The notes: generated from the sequence alone by a model not told the origin. Shown: positions 8,908 to 19,509, numbered from the stretch's first letter. The stretch: DNA of 39,070 bases from Candidatus Coproplasma excrementipullorum (GCA_018714165.1 DVNU01000002.1:1-39070); one strand, 5' to 3'. Numbers and translations are program-made.

Positions 8908-9978
8908 TTATTTTAGCATTTTATAGGCGAGGAAAAGCGCGTCGTTAATTGCCATACGTGTAATGCTCTCCCTGTCCCCTTTATAGTTGAATTTATAGAC
9001 CTTTATATTTTCGCGCGTGCCGATTGCAATGTACGCAAGGCCGACGGGCTTGGCCGTATTGTCTGACTTGGGGCCGGCTATTCCCGTAGTTGCTATGGCC
9101 GCGTCGCAGTTGCCGGTATTTATAAGGCCCTGAGCCATCTCGAAGGCTGTCTGTTCCGACACGGCGCCGTATTGCTTTAATGTGAGTTCATCTACGCCGA
9201 GGCGGGTCATTTTGGACTCGTTTGCGTAGGTATTGAGGCCCTCAAAATAAACTTCAGATACGCCCGGAACGGATACAAGTCTTGATGCAATGCCGCCGCC
9301 CGTAAATGATTCCGCAACGGAGATCTTCATTCTGCGAAGCTTTAAAAGATCGTACAGCCTTCGTTCAAGCGAGATGTTCTCCAAGGCATAAATATATTCG
9401 CCGAGAGCAGAAACGAGAGTGCGCTGAACACCATCGGCCGTCATCTTGGGCGTATTGCTCGAATAGGAGACCTCTATGGTCTGGTCGCCGAAGTCGTCAT
9501 AGACGGCAAAGGCCGTATCCCCACCCGCGGCTCTGGCTTTTTCTATGCTTTCATAGATAAGCGCAGCGGGCGCGGAAACACACTTTATATAAAATTTATC
9601 GTAGCTTAAACCGTATTTTTTATCAAAAAACTGCACGCACGCTTGCGCAAAAGCCTGCCAGTCGTCAGCCTGTCCAAGGCAGACGGAGATCTGTCCGCTG
9701 TTTAAATAAAATCTGCCGTCAAAACTCTGGCCGTAAATTTTTTGCAGGTAATCCTCTATGGCTGCGCGCTGTTCGCCGTTGCAGAGAATGACTGAATTTT
9801 CAAAATTTGCCCTGCACTCTCTGAGTTGGTCTGAAATGCCCTTCGAACTGTCGAAGCCGACAAAGGATATCTTATCGAAATAATAACAGGCGGCAGAAAA
9901 TATACGTATAAGCGAACTCAGACGGTTGTAGTCGATATTTAATTTTTTATTTCTGATTATAACTAAGCAATTAGCCAT
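8908..9978 (-). CDS. cinA: CinA/PncC-type protein with divergent N-terminal domain
   Basis: 356 residues, shorter than the usual 410-420. The C-terminal 160 residues are a clear CinA C-domain (nicotinamide-nucleotide amidase, PncC): [29 protein letters not shown] and a conserved [12 protein letters not shown] segment. This enzyme deamidates NMN to nicotinic acid mononucleotide. The N-terminal 200 residues sit where CinA's MoaB-like domain should be, but lack its GTELLxG opening and GGLGPT motif, so ADP-ribose pyrophosphatase activity is doubtful. The start overlaps the pgsA stop (TAATG), and recA follows after 14 bases. The pgsA-cinA-recA order is common in Bacillota and supports orthology with cinA. 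Confidence 0.88.
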   Translation of the reverse strand: MANCLVIIRNKKLNIDYNRLSSLIRIFSAACYYFDKISFVGFDSSKGISDQLRECRANFENSVILCNGEQRAAIEDYLQKIYGQSFDGRFYLNSGQISVCLGQADDWQAFAQACVQFFDKKYGLSYDKFYIKCVSAPAALIYESIEKARAAGGDTAFAVYDDFGDQTIEVSYSSNTPKMTADGVQRTLVSALGEYIYALENISLERRLYDLLKLRRMKISVAESFTGGGIASRLVSVPGVSEVYFEGLNTYANESKMTRLGVDELTLKQYGAVSEQTAFEMAQGLINTGNCDAAIATTGIAGPKSDNTAKPVGLAYIAIGTRENIKVYKFNYKGDRESITRMAINDALFLAYKMLK

Positions 9979-10649
9979 TAAACCTTGAGCACAGCGATAT
10001 TTTTTACTATATAGTTTATTCCCGAAATTATCGTAAGTATTGCGGCGACCGCCAACATTATGAGGCCGACGTAGTTGAGCACGCGCACTGCTATTGCCTC
10101 CCTGAACAGCTCGTAAAACCCGCCGAATACGAGGAGTAAAATGACAGCAATATCCTGCGTGACTGTTTTGAACTTTCCTATCTTATCTGCGGCAATCACA
10201 ATACCCGCATCGGCCGCAACCATGCGGAAACCACTGACAATGAGCTCGCGTGCAAAGATGACGACGACACAGCATCCGCCTACGATGAGCGCCCAATCAT
10301 TTAAGAATACATTAAAAAACTGAGGCTGGGTAAGAATGACTATGAGCGCCGAGGATACTAAAACTTTGTCGGCAATGGGGTCGAGAAACTTGCCGAGGTT
10401 GGTGACAAGATTGTATTTGCGGGCAATTTTACCGTCAAGAAGGTCGGTAAACGAGGCCAGCGCAAAGACTGCAAGCGCAACAAAATAGTGACCTGCAAAG
10501 TTGAGATAAAAGAAGAGAATAAATACGGGTATCATTATCATGCGGGCAATCGTCAGCTTGTTGGGAAGATTCATTACCCCCTTGCCCGCCGCTATTTTGT
10601 AGGCGCGTGAAGATGTATCCACCGCCTTTTTGTTGTCGTTTTCTGCCAT
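9978..10649 (-). CDS. pgsA: CDP-diacylglycerol-glycerol-3-phosphate 3-phosphatidyltransferase
   Basis: 223 residues. The CDP-alcohol phosphotransferase signature D-x2-D-G-x2-A-R-x8-G-x3-D-x3-D is complete (DLLDGKIARKYN then LGKFLDPIAD). About six membrane helices follow a 25-residue polar N-terminal extension (NDNKKAVDTSSRAYK). It makes phosphatidylglycerol phosphate, the committed step to phosphatidylglycerol and cardiolipin, in the cytoplasmic membrane. GGAGG lies 8 bases before the ATG and overlaps the rimO end. A start at M26 (MNLPNKLTIARM) would give the canonical N terminus, but it lacks an equal RBS, so the extension is probably real. Confidence 0.95.
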   Translation of the reverse strand: MAENDNKKAVDTSSRAYKIAAGKGVMNLPNKLTIARMIMIPVFILFFYLNFAGHYFVALAVFALASFTDLLDGKIARKYNLVTNLGKFLDPIADKVLVSSALIVILTQPQFFNVFLNDWALIVGGCCVVVIFARELIVSGFRMVAADAGIVIAADKIGKFKTVTQDIAVILLLVFGGFYELFREAIAVRVLNYVGLIMLAVAAILTIISGINYIVKNIAVLKV

Positions 10650-10651
10650 TG

Positions 10652-11992
10652 TTATTCCTCCGTATAATCGGGCGTGCGGCCATAAAGGTCATAATCGCCG
10701 CTGTGCGTTATTAATACGTCATAATATCTGCCCTGAACCGCGTCGTGACAATTGAAGTACACCTTGCCGTCGATATCGGGAGCCTGGAAGTACGCTCTTC
10801 CGACAAAGCAACCGTTATCATAGTCGATGCCGTCGCACAGAACTTTTACCGTTTTGCCGGCAAAGCCGTTTAAAAATGCGCGGGATACGTCGCTCTGCAC
10901 ACGGTAGAGATTTTTCACCCTTCTGTTCTTGACGGACTGGGCAATCTGTCCCTTCATTTTATACGCTGCCGTATCGGGTTCGCGCGAGTAGGCGAAGAAA
11001 CCGCAGTTGGCCAGGCCAGCCTCATCCAAAAAGGTGCACAGAGCCTCGTACTCCTCCTCTGTTTCACCGGGGAAACCGCTTATAAAGGTTGAACGGACGG
11101 CTATGCCCGGCACCTGCTCTTTGAGCTTGGCGATGAGCGACAGATAGCCCGCCCGCGAGCCCTTGCGGTTCATCAGCTTTAAAATCCTGTCCTCGCTGTG
11201 CTGGAGGGGAATGTCGATATACTTTATGACTTTGGGGTTGTCGCAAATTTCGGCGATTAGCTCGTCGTCTATCGCGTCAGGATAGCAATACAAAAGGCGC
11301 ACACTGCCGATATTTTCAAGCGCGGTCAGCTTTCTTATGAGCGGAACGAGACTGCGCTTGCCGTATAAATCCTCGCCGTAGCGCGTTACATCCTGCGCGA
11401 CGAGTATGAGTTCGGCGATATCGCCAAGATTTTCAGCTTCCTTTATCAGCTGTTCCTGGGGATAGCTGACATATCTGCCGCGAATTTTAGGTATGAGACA
11501 GTAAGTGCAGAAGTTGTTGCAACCGTCGGCAATTTTTAAATACGCGTAATGACAGGGCGTGGTTATCACCCTGTCAGTCGCACAACTGTTATTGCCACAG
11601 CCGACAAAGTTGACCCTTTGTCCGTCGTAGGCCTGCTGAAGCGCATCGAAAAACCTGTCGTAATCATTGATGCCGAGGAACACGTCGGCTTCGGTGAGCG
11701 CGGGAAAGGTCTCCGCCACATATCTTTGAGGCAGACAGCCCGTGACTACCAGTTTTTCAAGCTTGCCGTTCTGTTTATAGGAGGCACAGTCGATGACAGT
11801 CTCTATGGCCTCTTTGCGCGCCGAGTTCAAAAAGGCGCAAGTGTTGACAACCAGCACTTCCGCCTGGCCGATATCGTTGCATATCCGGCAACCGTTGTCA
11901 CGGATTATAGCCAGCAGTTTTTCGGAATCAACCCTGTTTTTGTCACAGCCGAGCGAAATTACGCCGTATTTTTTGGTTTTGAGATCAGTCAT
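10652..11992 (-). CDS. rimO: Ribosomal protein uS12 methylthiotransferase RimO
   Basis: 446 residues from the chosen start. Order: N-terminal UPF0004 domain with cluster cysteines (SLGCDKNRVDSE, VNTCAFL, TGCLPQRY), radical-SAM core with CNNFCTYC (CxxxCxxC), and a C-terminal TRAM domain (about the last 65 residues). RimO adds a methylthio group to an aspartate of ribosomal protein S12. The ORF track starts 10 codons earlier; I prefer ATG at 11992 (MTDLKTKKYGVISLGC) because it overlaps the ftsK stop as ATGACTGA and matches family length. The tail encodes the pgsA RBS. The SLGC-D-KN opening favours RimO over MiaB. Confidence 0.95.
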   Translation of the reverse strand: MTDLKTKKYGVISLGCDKNRVDSEKLLAIIRDNGCRICNDIGQAEVLVVNTCAFLNSARKEAIETVIDCASYKQNGKLEKLVVTGCLPQRYVAETFPALTEADVFLGINDYDRFFDALQQAYDGQRVNFVGCGNNSCATDRVITTPCHYAYLKIADGCNNFCTYCLIPKIRGRYVSYPQEQLIKEAENLGDIAELILVAQDVTRYGEDLYGKRSLVPLIRKLTALENIGSVRLLYCYPDAIDDELIAEICDNPKVIKYIDIPLQHSEDRILKLMNRKGSRAGYLSLIAKLKEQVPGIAVRSTFISGFPGETEEEYEALCTFLDEAGLANCGFFAYSREPDTAAYKMKGQIAQSVKNRRVKNLYRVQSDVSRAFLNGFAGKTVKVLCDGIDYDNGCFVGRAYFQAPDIDGKVYFNCHDAVQGRYYDVLITHSGDYDLYGRTPDYTEE

Positions 11993-14900
11993 CCACATCA
12001 CCGTAAATGCGGGTAAATTCATCGAGAGAAAGGAGTACTTTTCTCGGCTTTGAGCCCTCTGACTGAGTTATGTAGTTCATATTTTCCATCCAGTCGATTA
12101 TTTTGCATGCCTTTACATAGCCTATGGGGAACCGGCGCTGAAGCATAGAAACGGAGGCCTGGTTGCTGGTTACGCAGAACTTAAGAGCCTGTATAAACTT
12201 GTCGTCTATCTTTACATCCCCTTCGCCGCCGTCGCCGTCACCACCACCGCCGTCACCGTCATCGGGTTCTTCAACAGTATTGATGAAGTCAGAAACGCTC
12301 TGGTCGAAATAGGTCTCGTTGTTCTTTTTTACAAAGTCTGTTACCGCCTGCACTTCGGGAGAATCTATAAAGCAACCCTGTATGCGCGCAAGATCGGGAT
12401 TCTGAGCCGAGCGGAAATACATATCGCCCGCGCCCAGCAGTTTTTCGGCGCCGCCGATATCGAATATTGTGCGCGAATCGTCAAACGAGTTGACCTTGAA
12501 GCCAATGCGCGTGGGCAGATTGGACTTGATGAGGCCCGTAATGCAGTCGACCGAAGGACGCTGAGTTGCGAGAATGAGATGTATTCCACAGGCGCGCGAC
12601 TTCTGCACGAGGCGGATAATCCTGCTCTCAATGTCCTTCTTGTTCTGCAACATCAAATCGCCGAATTCGTCGAGAATGATGACGATTTTGGGTAATTTCT
12701 CCTCACCTTCGGGAAGATGTGCGTTGTATTCGTTTATATTCTTTACGAGCGTGCCCGCCAGCGTCATTTCCTTGAACAGCGCATAGCGGCGCTCCATCTC
12801 CTTGATTGCCCAGTTCAAAGCCTTTATCGCCTTGTCAACATCGGAAATGATTTCGTTTACGATGAGGTGGGGCAGACTTTCGTAGGAGATGAACTCCGAC
12901 TGCTTGGGGTCGACGAGGATAAAGCGCAACTCGTCTGGCCCGTATTTATAGAGCAGGCTGATGATCAGCGAGCTTAAACAGATACTTTTACCTGAACCTG
13001 TGGTACCTGCGACGAGCAGGTGGGGCATCTTGGTTATATCGGGACAGTTGGGCTTGCCCTCAACGTTTTTGCCCAGCGCAAAGGTGAGCGTGTTGGGCTT
13101 ACAGTTAATAAATTCACTGCTGGTCAGCATGCTCTTGAGGCCGACGACGGTGCGTTTGCCGTTGGGCACTTCTATGGATATTGCGCCCTTTGAGTAATTG
13201 AGATAGGCAGTGACGTTCTCTTTCATCAAGGCCATTGCAATCGCCTCGCGATAGCGCATAGCGCTCTTTATGTTGGTTCTGTCCTCGATAATGACGTCGT
13301 ACCTCGTTATCGCGGGGCCGACAATGACATCGGAGATGTGCGCGGCTATCCTGAAGTTTTCAAGCGTTTCAATTATAAGCTTTTTATTTTCCTCTATCTC
13401 ACCGAGATTGGCGTTGTTGTTTTCGGGATAATCGGCCAGCAGGTCGAGGGTCGGCCGCACATACTTTTTCCATACGTGTTTGGGCTTTTCAGGCTGAGGT
13501 TCGGGTTTTTCCTCCGCCTTTTCCTCGCGGAGGGGTTGCAGAGGACGGGCGGGCGTAAGATTTTCCCTGCCCTGGGCAGGCAAACTTTCTCCCCTACCCG
13601 ATGAGACCCCATTTGTACCGTCGTCGGCGCGCAATCCGCGCGTGCCGAGATCGGGCACATCGTCTGTGAGATAATCGTCGTCATCGCCGTCAAACAGGTT
13701 CTCCCGGCTCTCTTCGCGGCGCGAGGAAAGACGAGATGCATCCGGCTTGATGTCATCCGAGATATTAGTATTCGAGGCGCTGAAGATGCTGCGCAGGTCG
13801 TTGGGATTGGATTTTTGGTCATCGGCAATGGGCTGTTCGCCTCTGCGCAGGAGACGGGAATAGTCCTCTCCCTCCTCCTCTTTTCCGTCATCGCCCAGAC
13901 TGTGAACATCATCTGAAAATCCGCTCAGCCGTCCTCCGGATGTCAGCCTGTCGGAACGCGAGACAATGTCATTATTTTCACTGCCTGCCGTCTCGCCGGA
14001 CTCCCTGGGGGAGAAGTGTATATCCTCCTGATCTTCATTATCTTCTGCCTGCGCGCCAAACAATGACGAGCGACCGCCATCGTCGCGCAAACAGGAAGTT
14101 CTGTCGGCGTCGGCACCGTTGCTTTCGGCGGGTTCATCAGTCGAAAAATCGACGGCATTGTCTGATATATCCGTATCGTCGTCAACGGCACGGCGATCTT
14201 GCTCATATCCTGTTTGGTCGTAGCCGTTGAAATCATCGCGATAATCGGAGTCGTCATAATAGGCGGCTTCGTTGTCGTAGCTCTCCTCCTCAGGGGCGTA
14301 GTCATCCAGACTGCCGACAGGTTTGTCACCATAGATGTATGACGGCGTGGACGGCATCTTCTCTGAACTTTCCACTTCCTCGGAATAGCTTTGGGTGTAG
14401 CTTTGGGTATAGGTAGGAGAGCTGTCAACATTCTGCACAGGTTTAACCGCAGGCTGGGCGGGTTGCACGGGCTTTTTGCCCGAAGAGAAACTGCTTAAAT
14501 AATCGCCCTCGTTGTGGACGGGATGATTGAAATACGAATCATCGTTGAATATCATATTCCTGCGATAGCTCTCCGCGGCAAACTCGTCGTTATCGAATAA
14601 AATTTTTCTTCCGAGATTGCGCTGCGAAAATTTGTCCTCGTCCGACTGAACATTTTGTGTCGGCTGAACGTAAGACGGCTCCGAAGGCGCGGATACGGCT
14701 GTGCCGAATGGCTGTGCGCCGTATGCCTGGGCAGGAGCAGAATAACCGTATTCGGGGTGAGCGGCATATTCCTGCTGGGGCGTCTGACTATAGTCGGGCC
14801 GGGGGACGGGCGCAACGGGATGAAAATTATTTACTATCTGATAATTTTCGTCTACCGTATAGGCATTGTCGTTGATTGCAGGCTGGGCAGTCTGCTCCTC

Positions 14901-15497
14901 CGCCGCGGCAACAGCCGCAACGTCAGCCTGCTTTTTGCTTTTGGCCTTACCTCCTGCCGCGGCAACGTCGCTCCTTATGACAATGAACGAAAGATAGGCA
15001 CAGAGCGCAAAGAGGATTGAAAAAATGACATAGGCGCCTACAAATGTAGTTCCGCGGGCGATAGGATAGACGATCACCCCCGAAAGCACGCCGCCGAAAG
15101 TGTAGCCCGAATAGCCAACTTCTGCGGCAGTGTAGCACTGCGTCAGGTATGCGCCGTAACTTTCAAGCGAGAAATCACGCGTAGTGACGGCGTGAAAGAG
15201 CAGAAAAAACACAGCTATCGTAAGGGCGATCACCGCAACGGTGCGCAGTTTGACGCGCAGAGCTTTTTCAAATACAAGCCACACGCCGAGCGCGGCAAGC
15301 GCGGCAACGACAAGATAACAGCCGTAACCGAAGGTGCCATACATAAACGCGCAGATTGCCGCTCCGAGCGACGAAAATACAGTATTGTAAGTAAAAAGAA
15401 TCAACAGCATGAGCGCGCTGAACAAAAGCAGAGTCATGCCGAGAGTTTCGCGCGTGAAAATATATGAATGTCTGTTGTTATCGTTTTTTTTCTTCAC
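11985..15497 (-). CDS. ftsK: DNA translocase FtsK/SpoIIIE
   Basis: 1170 residues, longer than SpoIIIE (about 790) because of its linker. About four or five membrane helices fill the first 175 residues. A disordered linker of about 500 residues, rich in Asp, Ser, Glu and Gln, follows. The motor has Walker A GTTGSGKS and Walker B IVIILDEFGDLM, then a DDGDGGGGDGDGGEGD acidic spacer and a C-terminal winged-helix gamma domain (VSMLQRRFPIGYVKACKI) that reads polar DNA motifs. It pumps chromosomal DNA across the septum. The start is GTG (15495-15497) with GGAG 8 bases upstream; the nearby ATG is out of frame. It heads the operon that ends with nadE. Confidence 0.97.
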   Translation of the reverse strand: MKKKNDNNRHSYIFTRETLGMTLLLFSALMLLILFTYNTVFSSLGAAICAFMYGTFGYGCYLVVAALAALGVWLVFEKALRVKLRTVAVIALTIAVFFLLFHAVTTRDFSLESYGAYLTQCYTAAEVGYSGYTFGGVLSGVIVYPIARGTTFVGAYVIFSILFALCAYLSFIVIRSDVAAAGGKAKSKKQADVAAVAAAEEQTAQPAINDNAYTVDENYQIVNNFHPVAPVPRPDYSQTPQQEYAAHPEYGYSAPAQAYGAQPFGTAVSAPSEPSYVQPTQNVQSDEDKFSQRNLGRKILFDNDEFAAESYRRNMIFNDDSYFNHPVHNEGDYLSSFSSGKKPVQPAQPAVKPVQNVDSSPTYTQSYTQSYSEEVESSEKMPSTPSYIYGDKPVGSLDDYAPEEESYDNEAAYYDDSDYRDDFNGYDQTGYEQDRRAVDDDTDISDNAVDFSTDEPAESNGADADRTSCLRDDGGRSSLFGAQAEDNEDQEDIHFSPRESGETAGSENNDIVSRSDRLTSGGRLSGFSDDVHSLGDDGKEEEGEDYSRLLRRGEQPIADDQKSNPNDLRSIFSASNTNISDDIKPDASRLSSRREESRENLFDGDDDDYLTDDVPDLGTRGLRADDGTNGVSSGRGESLPAQGRENLTPARPLQPLREEKAEEKPEPQPEKPKHVWKKYVRPTLDLLADYPENNNANLGEIEENKKLIIETLENFRIAAHISDVIVGPAITRYDVIIEDRTNIKSAMRYREAIAMALMKENVTAYLNYSKGAISIEVPNGKRTVVGLKSMLTSSEFINCKPNTLTFALGKNVEGKPNCPDITKMPHLLVAGTTGSGKSICLSSLIISLLYKYGPDELRFILVDPKQSEFISYESLPHLIVNEIISDVDKAIKALNWAIKEMERRYALFKEMTLAGTLVKNINEYNAHLPEGEEKLPKIVIILDEFGDLMLQNKKDIESRIIRLVQKSRACGIHLILATQRPSVDCITGLIKSNLPTRIGFKVNSFDDSRTIFDIGGAEKLLGAGDMYFRSAQNPDLARIQGCFIDSPEVQAVTDFVKKNNETYFDQSVSDFINTVEEPDDGDGGGGDGDGGEGDVKIDDKFIQALKFCVTSNQASVSMLQRRFPIGYVKACKIIDWMENMNYITQSEGSKPRKVLLSLDEFTRIYGDVDD

Positions 15498-15536
15498 GAA
15501 ACATACTCCGTTAAGTTATTACTCAATCTAATATAT

Positions 15537-15565
15537 ATTATAACATCTGCACGCCGAAAAAACAA
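15537..15565 (-). promoter_or_regulatory. Promoter of the ftsK-nadE operon
   Basis: Minus-strand TTGTTT (15560-15565), 17 bases, TATAAT (15537-15542), with TGT before the -10 (extended -10). It lies about 40 bases upstream of the ftsK GTG. Confidence 0.7.
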
Positions 15566-15620
15566 CAAAATGGCGGCCGAATATTACAAATAGCTGATTT
15601 CATTTTTATAAAAAATGAAA

Positions 15621-15645
15621 GCGCGCCGCCCGACGGGCGGCGCGC
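15621..15645 (-). terminator. Terminator of ilvC
   Basis: A perfect 12-base-pair stem (GCGCGCCGCCCG / CGGGCGGCGCGC) with a one-base centre, followed on the minus strand by TTTCATTTTTTAT. It lies 15 bases after the ilvC stop. Confidence 0.85.
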
Positions 15646-15660
15646 ACAAATTCTTGAAAA

Positions 15661-16754
<1,094 letters not shown>

Positions 16755-16792
16755 GCGATATTAAAAATTATTACAAAAACTTGCATAAAAAA

Positions 16793-16821
16793 TTGCATAA
16801 AAATAAATTTTAGTATATAAT
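16793..16821 (+). promoter_or_regulatory. Promoter of the DUF815 ATPase gene
   Basis: TTGCAT (16793-16798), 17 bases, TATAAT (16816-16821). The -35 is the second copy of a direct repeat TTGCATAAAAA; the first begins about 12 bases earlier. AAGGA (16840-16844) is 9 bases before the ATG. Confidence 0.7.
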
Positions 16822-16853
16822 CATATTCGAAAGCTGTTTAAGGATGAATAATT

Positions 16854-18008
16854 ATGAATAAACTTACCGTGTTGAGAGGACTTTTCAAAAACCCGCTTTT
16901 TGCCGCGTTTGACCGCGCAAGTTCGGGGGAAAATCCGGAGGACTTCTATTATCAACTTTACGAAGCAGGGGCTGAGAGCGACTTTTTATGCGAACTATGC
17001 CGGCTCATTCTGGTGGATGAAAACGCCTTTTCGCGGGTATGCGCCAAGGGCGAAACACCTTCGGCATATCTGCTGGACGCTTATATCGGCGATTTAAACG
17101 AAATATTCAGCGCGTCAAGGACTTTTGAATGCGATGAACACTTCAATCTCGGCACAGGTTTTCCCCCTTTCGATGGCGAGCTTGACGGCGGACAGTGCGC
17201 CGAAAACTTAATGCAATTTTACGCAGTCCACGGCTACGGCAAATTTATAAACCACAAGGCCTTTTATTTTGAAAACGGAGAACTGGTGCCCATTGCCGCA
17301 AATGCAACTTCGCCCATCCTGCTCCATAAACTCAAGGATTACCAAAGCGAGAAAAAACAGATTGGCGACAATATTTTAAACTTTATATCCGGACTGCCCT
17401 ACGCCAATATGCTCCTCTACGGCGACAGAGGAACGGGCAAATCGTCGACCATTCACGCAATGCTCAATCAGTACTTCGGCGACGGACTTAGACTGATTGA
17501 GGTGGACAGACAAAATCTGTCGGCCATACCCGCCATACGCAGGCTGGTGGCCGACAATCCTCTCAAATTTATAGTGTTCATAGACGACCTTTCGCTTGCC
17601 GAAAACGATGAAAAAACCTCTTCACTCAAGGCCGCACTTGAAGGATCGGTATTCGGCGGCACCGACAATGTAATGGTAGTTGCCACAAGTAACCGCAGAC
17701 ACATCGTTAAAGAGAGCTTTGCAGACAGGGAGAATTCCGTGCACCCCTCTGACTCGATTGACGAGCAACTCTCCCTCTCTGACAGATTCGGCCTGACCGT
17801 AATGTTTTCGACAACCGACAAGGCGGCCTACCTCTCTATTGTAAGCCAGCTTGCAGACGACAGAGAGCTTAAATGCGACAGGCAGCAGCTCGCCGTCCTT
17901 GCCGAGCGCTGGGCGCTGGTCAAAGGCGGCCGTTCACCCAGGCGGGCAAAGCAGTTCACCGACTATGTCTTTGCCTGCGAACAGCGCGGCGTTCCCGTAG
18001 ATATCTAA
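16854..18008 (+). CDS. DUF815-family AAA ATPase
   Basis: 384 residues. The C-terminal AAA domain has Walker A YGDRGTGKSS, Walker B FIVFIDDLSL and a sensor-1-like VVATSNRRH, the pattern of the DUF815 (PF05673) ATPases found across bacteria. The N-terminal roughly 180 residues are a family-typical region without a recognised motif. The function is unknown; the fold suggests a remodelling ATPase. No membrane segment is seen. The gene is divergent from ilvC, with which it shares a promoter region. Its stop TAA (18006-18008) overlaps the murC stop on the other strand, and no terminator is present between them, so transcripts should run into each other. Confidence 0.9.
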   Translation: MNKLTVLRGLFKNPLFAAFDRASSGENPEDFYYQLYEAGAESDFLCELCRLILVDENAFSRVCAKGETPSAYLLDAYIGDLNEIFSASRTFECDEHFNLGTGFPPFDGELDGGQCAENLMQFYAVHGYGKFINHKAFYFENGELVPIAANATSPILLHKLKDYQSEKKQIGDNILNFISGLPYANMLLYGDRGTGKSSTIHAMLNQYFGDGLRLIEVDRQNLSAIPAIRRLVADNPLKFIVFIDDLSLAENDEKTSSLKAALEGSVFGGTDNVMVVATSNRRHIVKESFADRENSVHPSDSIDEQLSLSDRFGLTVMFSTTDKAAYLSIVSQLADDRELKCDRQQLAVLAERWALVKGGRSPRRAKQFTDYVFACEQRGVPVDI

Positions 18009-19324
18009 ACGAGCATATTTTTGACTATCGAACAGATATCGCCCGCGCCGAGCACAAAAACTTTATCTTCTCTCCGCACATCGCGCAGAAAATACATTAT
18101 ATCCCGTTCGCACTCAGCGTAACGGGAATTTTTTATTGCAGAAGAGAGTGTGAGCGCGCTCCCCTCAGCGTCAAAATATTCCCTTGCGGCGAAAGTTTTA
18201 TAAATCAAAAGCTTATTCACACCCGACAGAACGGATACAAAGTCGCCGAACAGATTTTTTGTGCGGCTGTATGTGTGAGGCTGAAAGATGACGTAAATTT
18301 CGCCGCTCGTCACCTCTGCGGCCGTCCTCAGCGCCGCGGCTATCTCGCGCGGGTGGTGCGCATAGTCGGCAATGACTTCGCAACCGTTTATAGTTCCGAT
18401 TTTTTCGAACCGCCTGGCCACTCCCGAAAATCGGGCCAACCCTTGCTCCACTGCTTCTGGGCGGATTCCCGCCAGCCTTGCGGCGGCCGCGGCCGCAAGA
18501 GCGTTGAGTATGTTATGCCTGCCATAGACATTGAGCGACACATTGCACAGCAGACGGCCTCCTTCGCACAGCTCGAACGAGTATTTGCCGCCGGACGCGG
18601 ATATATTTTTAGCCCTGTAATACGCGCCTTCGTCCACGCCGAAGGTGATATCGCCGCGCACCACGCCGTCCCCGAAGAGAGTGACGCATTTTTTGGAATT
18701 GTCCACAAACTGCCTGTACGCCTCAATCAATCCGTCCCTCCCGCTGTAACATTCAAGGTGGTCGGCATCTGTATTCAATATGACCGAAATATCGGGTCTG
18801 AGACGGAGAAAATTTTTGTTGTACTCGCAAGCTTCGGTGAGCATAAAGTCGTAACCTGTAATGCGGCAGTTGCCGAAAGCCAGGTCATTTCCGCCTATAT
18901 GGGCGGTGAATTCCCTGTCTGCACTCGCAAAGATGTGGCTGAGCATACTCACGCAGGTGGTTTTGCCGTGACAGCCTGCCACGGCTATAGTATGTTTGTA
19001 CTTTTTGCATAGCTCCGCCAGAAATGCGCCGCGCGGAATAATGATCTTGTTGTCCGCCACGGCGCGCCTGAGATGCTGATCGTCGGGCTTGACCGCGTCG
19101 GTATAGATAACCACGTCACAGTCGTCAAGGCGGCAATCGTCGCCCGTAAAGTCAACTTGAATGCCGCAGGCGGTCAGATCGCGGGTGTATTCGCTCTCAA
19201 CCCTGTCGCTTCCGCAGACGCCGTTGCCCATCGAGAGCACTATCTTTGCAAGCGCGCTCATGCTTACGCCGCCTATGCCGACAAAATAGTATTTATGCGT
19301 GCCGTTAAACAGATTTATATCCAT
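18005..19324 (-). CDS. murC: UDP-N-acetylmuramate-L-alanine ligase
   Basis: 439 residues, normal for MurC. The N-terminal UMP-binding Rossmann opens with YYFVGIGGVSMSALA, the ATP P-loop is AVAGCHGKTTCVSM, and the C-terminal Mur domain has IADYAHHPREIAAAL, all MurC-specific. It adds L-alanine to UDP-MurNAc, the first peptide step of peptidoglycan precursor synthesis in the cytosol. It lies downstream of ftsZ after a terminator-like hairpin, so it probably has its own promoter, but I can see only a weak CATAAT in the gap. No clear Shine-Dalgarno precedes the ATG (AAGTAAAATGCAGT). Being outside the murD-ftsW block is unusual for the dcw order. Confidence 0.97.
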   Translation of the reverse strand: MDINLFNGTHKYYFVGIGGVSMSALAKIVLSMGNGVCGSDRVESEYTRDLTACGIQVDFTGDDCRLDDCDVVIYTDAVKPDDQHLRRAVADNKIIIPRGAFLAELCKKYKHTIAVAGCHGKTTCVSMLSHIFASADREFTAHIGGNDLAFGNCRITGYDFMLTEACEYNKNFLRLRPDISVILNTDADHLECYSGRDGLIEAYRQFVDNSKKCVTLFGDGVVRGDITFGVDEGAYYRAKNISASGGKYSFELCEGGRLLCNVSLNVYGRHNILNALAAAAAARLAGIRPEAVEQGLARFSGVARRFEKIGTINGCEVIADYAHHPREIAAALRTAAEVTSGEIYVIFQPHTYSRTKNLFGDFVSVLSGVNKLLIYKTFAAREYFDAEGSALTLSSAIKNSRYAECERDIMYFLRDVRREDKVFVLGAGDICSIVKNMLV

Positions 19325-19345
19325 ACTGCATTTTACTTAAAACAA

Positions 19346-19382
19346 GCAAAAATTATGACGAAGTTTGCAAAATAATGACGAA
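19346..19382. repeat. Tandem direct repeat upstream of murC
   Basis: GCAAAAATTATGACGAA (19346-19362) and GCAAAATAATGACGAA (19367-19382) are near-identical with a 21-base period, about two helical turns, located 20-60 bases before the murC start. This is where a murC promoter or operator would lie; no matching regulator is recognised. Confidence 0.6.
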
Positions 19383-19459
19383 CCGATATGTTTTATGCGT
19401 AATTTTTGCACAAAAAATATAATTTAAAACATTATTGTGTTTAGTCACGCTGACAAGCA

Positions 19460-19493
19460 AAAGGGCGAAGCGCTGTACGGCGCTTCGCCCTTT
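19460..19493 (-). terminator. Terminator of ftsZ
   Basis: A 14-base-pair stem, AAAGGGCGAAGCGC and its complement, with a 6-base loop lies 16 bases past the ftsZ stop. The minus-strand tail TTTTGCTTG is a short T-run, so termination may be partial and allow read-through to murC. Confidence 0.7.
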
Positions 19494-19509
19494 ACTTAGC
19501 AAGATTAAA

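Noticed and set aside
8106-8948. 280-residue plus-strand ORF opposite recA
   Set aside because: Shadow of recA; Ser/Ala-rich composition typical of antisense frames.
17873-19012. 379-residue plus-strand ORF opposite murC
   Set aside because: Overlaps two certain genes and has no family signature.
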